A DNA stretch of 64,000 nucleotides from Flavobacteriia bacterium (GCA_947446925.1 CANFHU010000002.1:62001-126000), one strand, 5' to 3'. Positions 35,478 through 45,493 are shown, counted from the stretch's first letter. Translations and numbers: made by a program. The notes: a model not told the origin generated them from the letters alone.

Positions 35478-37660
35478 TTATTGTCCAATTTATATTGAAT
35501 AATTAAATTTTTACCTTTTGTGGTAATGAGAATTCCTTCCGGTGTTTCCGAAAGACAAAATATCTCTTGGCCTTCAAATTCAGTACTAGTAATCTTTTTA
35601 CCTTGGGTAGTGTATAAATAGATAGTGTTTTCAATGTTATCTAAAAACCCAACAATGGAACTTCCGTCTTCCAATGTCAATACTTGATAATAGGAAATAT
35701 TCGAAGTAGGTAAGGTTACAGTACGTATTTCTTTCCCTGCACCATTAAAAATATGGAATTTGTTGTCACTTAGAAAAGAGATGAAGTTTCTTGTACTTCC
35801 CTTTATTGTTTGTAATAATTGAATAGTTGGATAATTACCTGAAATCGATTTTTTTCCGTTGAAATCATTCCGAATTAACTTTCCTTTTTCGGGATAAAAG
35901 AAAGCAGGGGTAGTTTCTGTTGCGCAAAATACAGTGTTTTCATTTAATGTTGGAAATGAATTTTGCGTAGATAGATTATCCAGTTGGAGTAGTTGTCCTC
36001 CATTTTTGCCAGAAATAACAGAAAAATTTTGTTTGTCATTTTTAAACACGAATGGAACTGTAGCGTTAGGAGTGATGGATAATTTTGTTGATCTTAAACG
36101 TTTTCCTTGACCGTTATATTTAGTAACAATATTATTTGTACTTACATAAATTAAATTTTTCCCTTTTTTTCCATCGAAAAATACCGCTTCTGAACTAGGT
36201 TTGTTTTGAAGAAGAATAGGGAAACCCTTGTAGTTATTTCCTTTTAAATCGATTAGATATATTTTGCTACTTGTAGTGAAAAAAAGTTGAGAATCTCCAT
36301 TTTTCAACAAATCCTCACAAACAGGAGAACCTGTAATAATTCCTTGATATGAGTTATCCCATAGTTTTTTCCCATTTTGTATTCCAAAGACTTTGTTATC
36401 GGTGAAACAAATTTGAATAGTGTTAGCATGAATAATGTGTGTGACATTTTCGGAAATAGCGAATGTAAATGTATTTTCTTTTTCGGTATCTATTTCTTTT
36501 GTGTTAGTGAGTAATTGTGATTTATTTACGGTAATAAGTTTATTATTTGTAATGCTTTTGGTAAATTTTTTGTCTTCCATAATGTGACGTTCACAAACTT
36601 CAGATGGTAAATTTTCATAAATTGATTTTTTTGCTTTTTCAGATAGTGCAAGTGTCCTACCAGTTTCATAATATGCTAATACTTGATTAACAGTTTCTGC
36701 ATTTTCAGAGATAACAACTTTGTCTTCTAGGTATTTTATAAAAAATGAACCGGTTGCTGTTTGTGGGAATTGACTTGAAATTTTAATCCCCGCATATTCA
36801 CTTTTACTTCCAGAGACTAATTCTTCTTCTTCCGTTTCTTCATTCAATAATTCAAATGGATCTGCCGTTAACTTAAAATCAGAAATTAAAACTTTTATAC
36901 CGTCAATTTCAAACGTTACATATCCTTTATCACACCATTGATATAATAAATCTTGTTTTTTAAGATTTTTAGTGGATAAAGCATAATTTTTACTCAGGAA
37001 ATGGTAATTTGAAATGCCTTTTGGTAATACAGAAGCGAAAAGTTCAAAATCATTGACTTTATCGTGTTTTTTTAAAGATTGATAGTTACTTTGAAAAATG
37101 GTAGTCGTACTGCCTTTACAATATAAGTCTTGACTGTATGGATTAGAAGTAAAATGTAAAATATTACAACTTGCCATTTTATCCCGAGGTGGCCAATTGA
37201 TTTTCTCCCAATAATTGGTAGAAATAATTTCTTTGCCAATTATTAATAAGTTATTAGTAAAGTAAGCAACGAAACCATTTTCAATATGGTAAATTTCAGC
37301 ATTTGCTTTGTATGAAATGTTTTTATGATTAAAATATCGTTGAATTAATAGAGGGTTCCAATCTGTAGAAAGTTCAATAACTATTCTATTGCGTAACGAG
37401 GAGATTAAAACTCTTTCGGAATAATAAGAAGTACTTATAATTTTTCGGATAAGTTTACTTTCGTTAATTGGATAACTAAATGAAATCGCTTCAAGAGTTG
37501 TTTCGTTGAGATTATTAATGATTAAAACGTTTCCATCTTTTTTGTTGAAAATAGATTCAGTAGTAATTGTATCTTGATTATGAATAAGTTGGTATCCAAA
37601 AAAGAAAATACAACAAAAACTAATGATGCCTGCAAAAATAAAAAATACGCGACTTATCAT
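35474..37660 (-). CDS. Large membrane-anchored protein, beta-propeller-like C-terminal half
   Basis: A 728-residue protein of unknown function. One N-terminal helix (residues about 4-24) anchors it, and the rest should be periplasmic. Residues about 40-380 loosely resemble the DUF3352-type substrate-like region (ISSQFPQTATGSFFIKYLEDKV). Residues about 400-728 hold repeated beta units such as GSPVCEDLLKNGDSQLFFTT, DLKGNNYKGFPILLQNKPSS and TEFEGQEIFCLSETPEGILI, suggesting a propeller. No catalytic site is seen. It is translationally coupled to lnt, so an envelope role is plausible. Confidence 0.75.
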   Translation of the reverse strand: MISRVFFIFAGIISFCCIFFFGYQLIHNQDTITTESIFNKKDGNVLIINNLNETTLEAISFSYPINESKLIRKIISTSYYSERVLISSLRNRIVIELSTDWNPLLIQRYFNHKNISYKANAEIYHIENGFVAYFTNNLLIIGKEIISTNYWEKINWPPRDKMASCNILHFTSNPYSQDLYCKGSTTTIFQSNYQSLKKHDKVNDFELFASVLPKGISNYHFLSKNYALSTKNLKKQDLLYQWCDKGYVTFEIDGIKVLISDFKLTADPFELLNEETEEEELVSGSKSEYAGIKISSQFPQTATGSFFIKYLEDKVVISENAETVNQVLAYYETGRTLALSEKAKKSIYENLPSEVCERHIMEDKKFTKSITNNKLITVNKSQLLTNTKEIDTEKENTFTFAISENVTHIIHANTIQICFTDNKVFGIQNGKKLWDNSYQGIITGSPVCEDLLKNGDSQLFFTTSSKIYLIDLKGNNYKGFPILLQNKPSSEAVFFDGKKGKNLIYVSTNNIVTKYNGQGKRLRSTKLSITPNATVPFVFKNDKQNFSVISGKNGGQLLQLDNLSTQNSFPTLNENTVFCATETTPAFFYPEKGKLIRNDFNGKKSISGNYPTIQLLQTIKGSTRNFISFLSDNKFHIFNGAGKEIRTVTLPTSNISYYQVLTLEDGSSIVGFLDNIENTIYLYTTQGKKITSTEFEGQEIFCLSETPEGILITTKGKNLIIQYKLDNK

Positions 37661-37718
37661 ACTTTGTAAATAAAACTTAAAATTAAAGAAAATATGCCTA
37701 TTGAAGAAGTAATTTAAG

Positions 37719-38318
37719 TTACAAATCTAATTTTGTTTGGAAAGAAGCTTTGACATTGAATGTCTTACGATGAAATGGAGTAGAACCATGAATTTCAATG
37801 GCTTTACGATGATCATTCGTAGGGTAACCTTTGTTTTTCTTCCAATGATATTCTGGATATTTTACATCTAATTCTTCCATAAAATCATCCCGATATGTTT
37901 TTGCTAGTATAGAAGCTGCTGCTATCGATAAATATTTCGCGTCGCCTTTTATAATACAAATATGTGTGATTTCATGTTGTTGGAATCGATTCCCGTCAAT
38001 AAGTAACAACTCAGGCTTGATTGTAAGTTGATTCACTGCTTGATGCATTGCTAAAAAACTAGCGTTTAAAATATTTATTTCGTCAATTTTTTGATGGTCT
38101 ACATAGGATACAGCGTAGGATAAAGCCTCTTTTTCAATTATAATACGTAATTCTTTGCGTTTTTTTTCGGAAAGTTGTTTAGAGTCATTAAGCCATTCAT
38201 GTTTAAAATCTTGCGGTAAAATAACTGCTGCTGCAACAACTGGACCTGCTAAACAACCTCGACCGGCTTCGTCACAGCCAGCTTCTATAGTATTTGCTTG
38301 GTGATAGGGTAGTAGCAT
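37719..38318 (-). CDS. rnhB: Ribonuclease HII
   Basis: A 199-residue enzyme that cuts RNA in RNA-DNA hybrids and at single embedded ribonucleotides. The catalytic Asp16-Glu17 pair lies in [15 protein letters not shown] further Asp is in LLLIDGNRF, and the last acidic region is around [15 protein letters not shown]. Length and start are as usual. It lies upstream of the large membrane protein, with a tRNA gene just before it. Confidence 0.96.
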   Translation of the reverse strand: MLLPYHQANTIEAGCDEAGRGCLAGPVVAAAVILPQDFKHEWLNDSKQLSEKKRKELRIIIEKEALSYAVSYVDHQKIDEINILNASFLAMHQAVNQLTIKPELLLIDGNRFQQHEITHICIIKGDAKYLSIAAASILAKTYRDDFMEELDVKYPEYHWKKNKGYPTNDHRKAIEIHGSTPFHRKTFNVKASFQTKLDL

Positions 38319-38333
38319 GGATATTAAATGAAA

Positions 38334-38359
38334 AAAGCCTTAGATTTCTCTAAGGCTTT
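38334..38359 (-). terminator. Terminator after tRNA-Val
   Basis: An 8-bp stem GCCTTAGA/TCTAAGGC with a TTTC loop, extended by A/T pairs. On the minus strand it lies 8 nt after the tRNA 3' end and ends in T. Confidence 0.88.
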
Positions 38360-38367
38360 CGTTTCTG

Positions 38368-38442
38368 TGGGAGATGAGGGGCTCGAACCCCCGACCCCCT
38401 GCTTGTAAGGCAGGTGCTCTGAACCAACTGAGCTAATCTCCC
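38368..38442 (-). tRNA. tRNA-Val (anticodon UAC)
   Basis: The 75-nt cloverleaf reads on the minus strand. The acceptor GGGAGAT pairs with ATCTCCC. The D arm is GCTC...GAGC, the anticodon stem CCTGC/GCAGG holds the loop CTTACAA with anticodon TAC (38405-38407), and the T arm is GGGGG-TTCGAGC-CCCTC. The discriminator is A, and CCA is not encoded. It reads GUA valine codons and, by wobble, others. Confidence 0.97.
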
Positions 38443-38493
38443 ATTTTTTTAACAGCGTTTCTGTTTTGGTGTGTGCAAATATAAGCAACTTTT

Positions 38494-39729
38494 TTATTTC
38501 TGCAAGCGTTTTAAAGAAAAAAGTTTAATAAAATCACTAATTAAAAAAAAACTCCCGGTGATTAAAAGTGTATCTTCTTTATTTACAATAGTTTTTGTAT
38601 ATCTTGTTGTTTCTTCTAAAGAATCAAAAAAAAGTATATTTAAATTCGTATTTCTACTTTTTTCGATTAATTCTTGTTTCGTACAACTTCGATTACTTGA
38701 AAAAACGGTGAAATAATAGGATGCATTTTTTGGAAATAAGACTAATATGTCTTTTAGATTTTTATCCGAACTAGCACCGAAAATGATGTGTAACCTACCT
38801 TTTTCAATTTTTTTTAGCAATTCAAACGTTTTTTTTAATCCTGCTTCGTTATGAGATACATCGATAATAGTTTGAGGATTTTGTTGTATTAGTTGAAACC
38901 TTCCGACGAAACTTCTGTTTTTTAATAGATTAATAATTCCGTTTGAAATATGATTATCAGAAATGGTAAATCCAAGGAAATTTAATTGTTTTATACAGCA
39001 TTTAACGGTTCTTTCGTTTATCTTTTTATAATTATTCGTCTCTTCTAATTCAAATTCTTCATATGCCAAATGAAATTTAGAATTTGAACGAATTGCTTTT
39101 TCTTTGAAAATCTGAATTGTATCAGAATGGTATTCACCGATTACGACAGGGACATTCGTTTTTATGATGCCTGCTTTTTCAAATGCTATTTTGGATAATG
39201 TATCACCTAATAAATCGGTGTGATCTAAACTAATATTTGTAATTAAGGATAAAATCGGAGTGATAATATTAGTTGCGTCTAGCCGACCACCTAAACCTGT
39301 TTCGATAACACATAGGTCGCAACTTGTTTCGATGAAATGTTTCAATGCCATGGCAAAGGTAATTTCAAAAAAGGAAGGTTCGAAATTTAGATGTTGTTCT
39401 TGTACTAACTTACAAAAAGATATTACGTGATCCTCTGGTATTAATGTATCGTTAATTGCAATCCGCTCTCGAAAGTCAATAAGATGAGGTGATGTAAATG
39501 TCCCAACCTTATATCCTGCCTCCATGAGTATGGAAGAAAGCATATTAGAAGTAGAGCCTTTTCCATTAGTTCCTGCAACGTGAATGTACTTTAGATGACT
39601 ATGATTAATCTGAAGAATTTCACAAAGTTGTTCTATGTTACCTAAATCAGGTTTGTAAGCAGATTTTCCTATGTTTTGATAGGAGGGGAATTGTTGAAAT
39701 AACCAATCGATTGCTTCTGAATATTGCAT
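38494..39729 (-). CDS. folC: Folylpolyglutamate synthase / dihydrofolate synthase
   Basis: A 411-residue ligase of the Mur superfamily that adds glutamate to folates and makes dihydrofolate. The P-loop is GTNGKGST (about residues 53-60), FTSPHLIDFRERI is the folate-loop signature, and SLDHTDLLGDTLSKIAFEKAGIIK follows. The start overlaps the stop of the TonB-like gene by 1 nt, which couples folate metabolism to the exbB-exbD-tonB run, probably by gene order alone. Confidence 0.95.
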   Translation of the reverse strand: MQYSEAIDWLFQQFPSYQNIGKSAYKPDLGNIEQLCEILQINHSHLKYIHVAGTNGKGSTSNMLSSILMEAGYKVGTFTSPHLIDFRERIAINDTLIPEDHVISFCKLVQEQHLNFEPSFFEITFAMALKHFIETSCDLCVIETGLGGRLDATNIITPILSLITNISLDHTDLLGDTLSKIAFEKAGIIKTNVPVVIGEYHSDTIQIFKEKAIRSNSKFHLAYEEFELEETNNYKKINERTVKCCIKQLNFLGFTISDNHISNGIINLLKNRSFVGRFQLIQQNPQTIIDVSHNEAGLKKTFELLKKIEKGRLHIIFGASSDKNLKDILVLFPKNASYYFTVFSSNRSCTKQELIEKSRNTNLNILFFDSLEETTRYTKTIVNKEDTLLITGSFFLISDFIKLFSLKRLQK

Positions 39730-40514
39730 TAAGATGCTTTTACACTAATCGTTATTTTTTGTGTTTGTGGTTTTGTACCCGGCATTTTATTGAATCTAAC
39801 CGATGATTTTACATTTGAAATATATTGATTAATAATACGTGCGTCTGTAATGGTTGATTCCCCGTTAATATTGTTTGCTTTTACCACTGTACCTTCAGCA
39901 TTTATCGTAACCATTAAAACTACAATTCCAGAATAATTAGATTCTACAGGTGCAGGATCGCTTAAGCGTTGACGTGGTTCTCTACGTGTTTGACCACTAC
40001 CACTTCCTTTTCCTCCAGTTCCATCTCCATCACCATTATCCTTACCAAACGGTCCATCACCACCTCGGCCAGCACCTTTTTCTCCACCTGATCCACCACT
40101 TCCAAATGGATTTGGTGATTTAGCGGTAGAACTAGAAGTATTTGTATTATTGTTGTCTGTATTGTTATTTTCCGATTTACCAGAAAATACTTGGTTATCC
40201 GGATTACTTGTTTGTGTAAGTATTTCCTCTGTTTGTTCTTGTGGATCGTCAAGTTTATGATTAGAGGCTGAACCTCCTTCCATACCTGCGCTACCTCCAT
40301 TATCGGTTACCTCTACGTTGGTGCGTTCTACAATAAACTCTTCAATTACTTCATCCGATTTTAAAGGCGGTAAATCTACAGGAAGCGGAGGAGAGATTGT
40401 AAATTTGATTAATATGGTTACGACAATAAATAACATGATTGAACCAATAGAACTAAAAAGCGCTACTTTTCTATCTTTTTTTGATTCGTTATTTTGAATG
40501 TCCAGAGTAATCAT
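39729..40514 (-). CDS. TonB-like energy transducer
   Basis: A 261-residue protein. ATG 40514 is chosen because it gives MITLDIQNNESKKDRK followed by a membrane helix (about residues 18-38); the upstream extension runs into the end of exbD. After the helix comes a Pro-containing segment, a long Gly/Ser/Asn-rich linker (about 75-185), then a small TonB-C-like domain (GIVVLMVTINAEGTVVKAN...). Together with the adjacent ExbB and ExbD it should transmit proton-motive force to outer-membrane transporters. Confidence 0.8.
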   Translation of the reverse strand: MITLDIQNNESKKDRKVALFSSIGSIMLFIVVTILIKFTISPPLPVDLPPLKSDEVIEEFIVERTNVEVTDNGGSAGMEGGSASNHKLDDPQEQTEEILTQTSNPDNQVFSGKSENNNTDNNNTNTSSSTAKSPNPFGSGGSGGEKGAGRGGDGPFGKDNGDGDGTGGKGSGSGQTRREPRQRLSDPAPVESNYSGIVVLMVTINAEGTVVKANNINGESTITDARIINQYISNVKSSVRFNKMPGTKPQTQKITISVKAS

Positions 40515-40533
40515 GTTTCTACAAGTATTTTGT

Positions 40534-40932
40534 TTATGCTGTAGCTTTTGTAGCAATAATCATTTTCAAATTATTATCCAAACCAATTCTAAGAATGTCT
40601 ACTAATTCTTGTACTTGAGAATCAAAAGGAATACGTACCACTACTGAATTATCTCCAAGTTTTTTTGTTTCAACAACTAAAACGCCTTCAATTTCACTAA
40701 AAGCAACTTCTTTTTTATCTACAAAGTATTTTTTATCCTGCGTGATTGTTAAACTTACATGTTGTTTGTTTGTCTTTTCATTCGCTTTAGATTCTGGAAG
40801 CGGAACTTTAATTACATTAGGATTAGCTAACGTTGAAATAATTAAGAAAAACAACAATAAGAAGAACATGATGTCACTTAATGCGGAAGTTGCTACCTCT
40901 GCATGGAACCTTCTATTTCGCTTAATTGCCAT
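40534..40932 (-). CDS. exbD: ExbD/TolR biopolymer transport protein
   Basis: A 132-residue protein with one N-terminal membrane helix (about residues 17-36, IMFFLLLFFLIISTL) preceded by the conserved Asp of the family (LSDIMFF) and followed by a periplasmic domain. It forms the proton-driven motor with ExbB. It overlaps exbB by 11 nt. Confidence 0.94.
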   Translation of the reverse strand: MAIKRNRRFHAEVATSALSDIMFFLLLFFLIISTLANPNVIKVPLPESKANEKTNKQHVSLTITQDKKYFVDKKEVAFSEIEGVLVVETKKLGDNSVVVRIPFDSQVQELVDILRIGLDNNLKMIIATKATA

Positions 40933-41668
40933 TGCTTGGACGTTGAATTAAGTTGATAAACTCTAAATTCATTTTTTGAACTTGTAATGTATATTTATCA
41001 ATCATTCCAAGTAAAATATGGTAAATAGAATAAGCGATAATACCAACAACCAATCCTGACCCAGAACTAATCATTTTTTCATATAAACCACCAGAAATAT
41101 TACCGATAGATACGTTTTCAGTGATCGAAATTTTGTAGAAAATCTTAATTACCCCAGAAATAGTACCGATAAATCCTAATGTTGGTGCAACCCCAGCAAT
41201 TAGTCCTAAATGGCCTAACTTACTTTCCATTTTACCAATCTCAATGTTAACAACTTTTTCCATGTTGGACTCCACTTCACTAATTGGCTTTCCAATAGTT
41301 AACACTCCTTCTTTTAAAACACTACCATATGCTGTCACATCTCTAGAAACAGTTTCCTCAACAGGTTTTAAGTTACCTGCTTGTAAATTTGTTTTTATAT
41401 CTGATAACAATTGATTGTTATATTTCGACATTCTAGAAATATATCTGAATTTTTCCACTGCAAAAAAGATAGTGTAACCTAGTAAAATTGCAATTGGAAT
41501 TAAAAAAACTCCACCTTTCATTACAAAATCAAACGCAGAGACTTCTTCTGTTAGTTTAACAGCGTTTTCAGGTACAGCTCCCGCTGCTGTAACATCTCCT
41601 TGAGAAAAAAGTAAAGTGGTAGTTAAGACGCTACCAAGAATAAGAAAAGTTTTTTGTGAGATTTTCAT
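40922..41668 (-). CDS. exbB: ExbB/TolQ/MotA proton-channel protein
   Basis: A 248-residue inner-membrane protein with three helices. The second and third lie in GLIAGVAPTLGFIGTISGVIK and GSGLVVGIIAYSIYHILLGM, which carry the conserved channel residues. An extra N-terminal segment (MKISQKTFLILGSVLTTTLLFSQ) looks like a signal peptide ahead of the first true helix (about 52-70), an arrangement seen in Bacteroidota. It heads the exbB-exbD-TonB-folC run. Confidence 0.92.
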   Translation of the reverse strand: MKISQKTFLILGSVLTTTLLFSQGDVTAAGAVPENAVKLTEEVSAFDFVMKGGVFLIPIAILLGYTIFFAVEKFRYISRMSKYNNQLLSDIKTNLQAGNLKPVEETVSRDVTAYGSVLKEGVLTIGKPISEVESNMEKVVNIEIGKMESKLGHLGLIAGVAPTLGFIGTISGVIKIFYKISITENVSIGNISGGLYEKMISSGSGLVVGIIAYSIYHILLGMIDKYTLQVQKMNLEFINLIQRPSNGN

Positions 41669-41775
41669 AATGAATCATATTTATGCGTAAAATTAAACAT
41701 AGAGTAGCCAAATGATTTTAAAGCTATCTATTAATATCCACAACAAAATGTTAATTGGGGGGACTTTTATTATTT

Positions 41776-43107
41776 TTACAGATTCAGAAGGAAAAAGATA
41801 GCGCCTGAAATATATCCTATCAATGCTAGTAAGGTGATGTTTTTAAGATACCAGCCAAAACTTATTTTTTCCATTCCCATTGCAACAACTCCCGCTGCAG
41901 AACCAATTATTAAAATACTTCCTCCTGTTCCTGCGCAATAGGCAATATAATGCCATACAGGTGCGTCGATTGGATTTGAAAACATGCCAATACTTGCAGC
42001 TACCAATGGTACATTGTCTATGATTGCAGAACCTATACCTAATAACGTAACAAATGTATATTCTGGTATAATGGCACGAATGTTTTCTCCAAATTTAAAA
42101 ATTAATCCAAGTGATTCCATGGCTGCTACAGTCATTAAAATCCCAAGGAAGAATAGGATGGAGGGTATTTCAATTTTAGAAAGTGCTTTTAAAGTAGGTC
42201 CTTGACTAATAGGTGCATTGTCGCTACCTCCATAGGTGAATTTTATTTGTCGATGACTGAAAAATTCTGCGATACAAGCGAAAATTGCTAAAGAAAACAT
42301 CATGCCAATGTACGGAGGTAGGTGCGTAAATGTTTTAAATATTGGAACAAATACAATGGCTATTAATCCTAGAATTAGAATTAAACTGGCATATTTAGGA
42401 TTCTTTTTATTGGATGTTTCTGTTACAAATGCATCCTTAAAAGCAGGCAGAAACGATGCAATACATAATGGAACCAATATATTAAGTAGAGAAGGTATAC
42501 CTAATAGTACACACAATTTGATGGTTGATACCTTATTCGCCATCCAAAGCATTGTGGTTGTAACATCTCCTATTGGTGTCCACGCTCCACCTGCATTTGC
42601 TGCGATAATAATAAATCCTGCAAACCACATTCTATCTTTACTTTCTGGAATTATTTTTCTAAGTATCGCTATTAATACAATCGTCGCGGTTAGATTATCA
42701 ATGATTGCGGAAAGAAAAAATGCTAAGGTGGAGATGATCCATAATAAAATGACTTTTCTTTTTGTTTTGATTAGTTTATTAATTACTGAAAAACCTTCGA
42801 AATGATCAATCATTTCTACAATAGCCATCGCTCCCATGAGGAAGATTAATATTTCAGCTGTTTTTCCGAAATGATGAAGTAGAGTTTCTTCTAATAGATG
42901 GCTTCTATCTCCAAGTTCTGAGCCAGAAATCAATTTAACTTTGGTTGGATCGAACCAGGTTGTAATATTTTGAATACCAAAAGCAATTGCAGTCCAACAC
43001 AAAGTCATCATTAATAAAGCGGGTATAAGCTTGTCGATTTTGAGCGTATGCTCCATCGTAATTGCTACATACCCTAAGATGAATGTGAGGACTACAAAAA
43101 CTTCCAT
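41776..43107 (-). CDS. nhaD: Na+/H+ antiporter NhaD
   Basis: A 443-residue inner-membrane protein with about 12 helices, belonging to the ion-transporter/NhaD family. Typical segments are the intramembrane IIDNLTATIVLIAILRKIIPE, NAGGAWTPIGDVTTTMLW and GIGSAIIDNVPLVAASIGMF, with acidic residues near helix ends expected in ion binding. It exchanges Na+ for H+. It starts 7 nt after the glutamate dehydrogenase gene, though no clear functional link is known. Confidence 0.92.
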   Translation of the reverse strand: MEVFVVLTFILGYVAITMEHTLKIDKLIPALLMMTLCWTAIAFGIQNITTWFDPTKVKLISGSELGDRSHLLEETLLHHFGKTAEILIFLMGAMAIVEMIDHFEGFSVINKLIKTKRKVILLWIISTLAFFLSAIIDNLTATIVLIAILRKIIPESKDRMWFAGFIIIAANAGGAWTPIGDVTTTMLWMANKVSTIKLCVLLGIPSLLNILVPLCIASFLPAFKDAFVTETSNKKNPKYASLILILGLIAIVFVPIFKTFTHLPPYIGMMFSLAIFACIAEFFSHRQIKFTYGGSDNAPISQGPTLKALSKIEIPSILFFLGILMTVAAMESLGLIFKFGENIRAIIPEYTFVTLLGIGSAIIDNVPLVAASIGMFSNPIDAPVWHYIAYCAGTGGSILIIGSAAGVVAMGMEKISFGWYLKNITLLALIGYISGAIFFLLNL

Positions 43108-43114
43108 GTATGTT

Positions 43115-44344
43115 TTACACTAACTGCTTTAAAGCGATTTCAAAGGCAGTTTTTGCAATATGTGTTTTATTTGAATTTGCTTTGTGTGCATTTTCTAAAG
43201 CTACTTTAATCGTGTTACTAATATCCTCAAAGATTCCTTTGTCAGTAATTGCTTTTAAGTCATTACTCATTAAATAAGCAAAAACACGTGCCATTCCACA
43301 ATTAGAAATAAAATCAGGAATAACAGCTATTTTAGAATCTGCATGCTCAGCAATAGGTCCGAAGAAAATTTGTGGATCTGCAAAAGGAACGTTTGCTCCT
43401 GCAGCAATTACTTCTACACCAGCTGAAATCATTCTATTTAATTGGTCTTCTGTAATCAAACGTGATGCAGCACAAGGAATGAATACGTCCGCTTTTAAAT
43501 CCCAAACTTTCGCATTGATTTCCTCATAGGATAATAAATTAGGGTGAACTAATTCGTTTCCGTTTTTGTTTAAGAATAAATCTTTAATTTCTTCGAAAGT
43601 AAAACCATTTTCATTGATTAAACCACCAACTCTATCAATAATTCCAACTACAATTGCTCCTTGTTGTGCTAAATAATAAGCTCCAGCAGAACCAACATTA
43701 CCCCAACCTTGAACAATTACTTTTTTCCCTGCAACAGAACCTCCCCAAATTGAATAAAAATGTTTTACTGATTCAGCAACTCCATAACCAGTAATCATGT
43801 CTGCAACAACATATTTACGATCAATAGAAGGTGTAAAAGTTTCATCTTCTATTACTTTTAATACGCCATTTCTTAATTGACCAATACGGTTGATTTTTTG
43901 TGCTTCACGCGGTTGGAAATGTCCGTTGAAAACTCCTTCTTGTGGATGCCAAACACCACAATCTTCAGTCATCGGAATAACTTCGTGAATTTCATCTACG
44001 TTTAAGTCACCTCCTGTACCATAGTAATGTTTTAACAATGGAGTTACTGCTGAATACCATCTTCTTAACACGCCTTCTTTACGTGGATCTTTTGGGTCGA
44101 AGTTGATTCCAGATTTTGCGCCTCCAATAGCAGGACCAGCAACTGTAAATTTAACTTCCATTGTTTTTGCTAAAGACTCAACTTCTCTTTTATCTAAACC
44201 CGAGCGCATTCTTGTTCCACCTCCAGCAGCACCGCCACGAAGAGAGTTGATTACAACCCATCCTTCTGCTTCTGTTTCAGCATCTTTCCATTCAAAAACG
44301 ATTTCTGGTCTTTTATTTTCAAATTTTTCTAATAATTCTTTCAT
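43115..44344 (-). CDS. gdhA: Glu/Leu/Phe/Val dehydrogenase (probable glutamate dehydrogenase)
   Basis: A 409-residue oxidative deaminase. The N-terminal domain has GGGTRMRSGLDKREVESLA and the active-site Lys region AIGGAKSGINFDP. The Rossmann part starts KKVIVQGWGNVGSAGAY (about residues 205-221), followed by a C-terminal helix bundle. It is expected to interconvert glutamate and 2-oxoglutarate using NAD(P). Leucine dehydrogenase activity is an alternative. It is shorter than E. coli GdhA. Confidence 0.88.
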   Translation of the reverse strand: MKELLEKFENKRPEIVFEWKDAETEAEGWVVINSLRGGAAGGGTRMRSGLDKREVESLAKTMEVKFTVAGPAIGGAKSGINFDPKDPRKEGVLRRWYSAVTPLLKHYYGTGGDLNVDEIHEVIPMTEDCGVWHPQEGVFNGHFQPREAQKINRIGQLRNGVLKVIEDETFTPSIDRKYVVADMITGYGVAESVKHFYSIWGGSVAGKKVIVQGWGNVGSAGAYYLAQQGAIVVGIIDRVGGLINENGFTFEEIKDLFLNKNGNELVHPNLLSYEEINAKVWDLKADVFIPCAASRLITEDQLNRMISAGVEVIAAGANVPFADPQIFFGPIAEHADSKIAVIPDFISNCGMARVFAYLMSNDLKAITDKGIFEDISNTIKVALENAHKANSNKTHIAKTAFEIALKQLV

Positions 44345-44377
44345 TTTTTATGTTTTGATTGTTTTATTTTCGTGCCA

Positions 44378-44385
44378 CAAAAGTA
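44378..44385 (-). promoter_or_regulatory. -7 box of gdhA
   Basis: The minus-strand sequence TACTTTTG fits TAnnTTTG and lies 33 nt before the ATG. No good -33 element was seen. Confidence 0.4.
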
Positions 44386-44416
44386 ATAAATTTTATCAAT
44401 GTTTTACTTGCTTTTT

Positions 44417-45493
44417 CTAGTTAGGTAAGTGTAAAACACCACTGCATGAATTTCGGAATGCTCCTGTTACATCTTTTAGACAATTTACCCGTTTTTCTAA
44501 GTATAATGCCCCCAGGAACCCGAATATTATAGCTTCTTTAAATTCAATAATTTGATTCTTTGGAATAATTATCTCACCATTAAAATTAGCTGAAATACAA
44601 GAAATAAGATGAGAGTTGTGTGCTCCACCACCTGTAATTAATAATTTTTTTATTTTTTGCTGTGTTGTAATTTTACCTATTTGAATACCAATGTGCGCAC
44701 AAATAGTTGCTAGTTTGTTGGCTATTGAATCTTCAAAATGCTCTATTACTGGAGAAAAACATTCATTAATCCATTCAATGCCTAATGATTTTGGTGGATT
44801 CTGTGTGTAGAAATCCAAACTATTTAATGCTTCAAGTAATGCAATATTTACGTTACCGGAAGCTGCGATTTCTCCCTGATTATCGTACGGTTTTCCCATC
44901 GTATTTATAAGTAAATTCAATGGTAAGTTCCCCGGACAAATATCATAAGCCTGAATTCTCTGATTTTGGAAATAAGAAATGTTACTGATACCACCAATAT
45001 TTAGAAAACCATCTGCTATGGAGTTAAATAATTGAAAATCTCCAACAGGAACTAATGGGGCTCCTTGTCCTCCAAGAAGTACATCTTTTGTTCTGAAATC
45101 ATTGATTACCGGAAGATTTGTTGTTAAAGCTATATTTGTACCGCAACCAATTTGATAAGTAAACCCTTTTTCTGGTTGATGAAAAACGGTATGGCCATGA
45201 GATGCAATTGCATGAATATTTTGTTTATTAATTAAAAATTCCTCTAAAAAAAGCAGTACACATTCTCCAAATAGTTTTCCTAATTGCTTATCCAGTTGAA
45301 TTAAATCAGTGGCTGAAAGTAGGGGAGCGTTTTTTAAACTTTCAGTATGTTCTTTGGAGTATTTGTATGTTTTACAGTACTTTAAATCAAAACGCCACAG
45401 ATTTTCCTTCCAAATATATTCAGTACATGTAATATCAATACCATCTAATGATGTGCCAGACATTATTCCGATAATAGTATAGTTAGATTTCAT
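44417..45493 (-). CDS. anmK: Anhydro-N-acetylmuramic acid kinase
   Basis: A 358-residue sugar kinase that phosphorylates anhydro-MurNAc during cell-wall recycling. The ATP-binding motif IGIMSGTSLDGIDI is at the start (about residues 7-20). SHGHTVFHQPEKG, LNIGGISNISYF and LLITGGGAHNSHLI follow. No other recycling genes are adjacent. It is about 70 nt upstream of gdhA on the same strand and may be a single-gene unit. Confidence 0.94.
   Translation of the reverse strand: MKSNYTIIGIMSGTSLDGIDITCTEYIWKENLWRFDLKYCKTYKYSKEHTESLKNAPLLSATDLIQLDKQLGKLFGECVLLFLEEFLINKQNIHAIASHGHTVFHQPEKGFTYQIGCGTNIALTTNLPVINDFRTKDVLLGGQGAPLVPVGDFQLFNSIADGFLNIGGISNISYFQNQRIQAYDICPGNLPLNLLINTMGKPYDNQGEIAASGNVNIALLEALNSLDFYTQNPPKSLGIEWINECFSPVIEHFEDSIANKLATICAHIGIQIGKITTQQKIKKLLITGGGAHNSHLISCISANFNGEIIIPKNQIIEFKEAIIFGFLGALYLEKRVNCLKDVTGAFRNSCSGVLHLPN

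Noticed and set aside
38471-38716. Plus-strand ORF opposite the 3' end of folC
   Set aside because: It lies mainly opposite the folC coding region and its product is only A+T-driven hydrophobic sequence.
39962-40300. A 112-codon out-of-frame ORF within the Gly-rich part of the TonB-like gene
   Set aside because: It is a by-product of the low-complexity linker read in another frame; the true frame has a membrane helix and a C-terminal domain.
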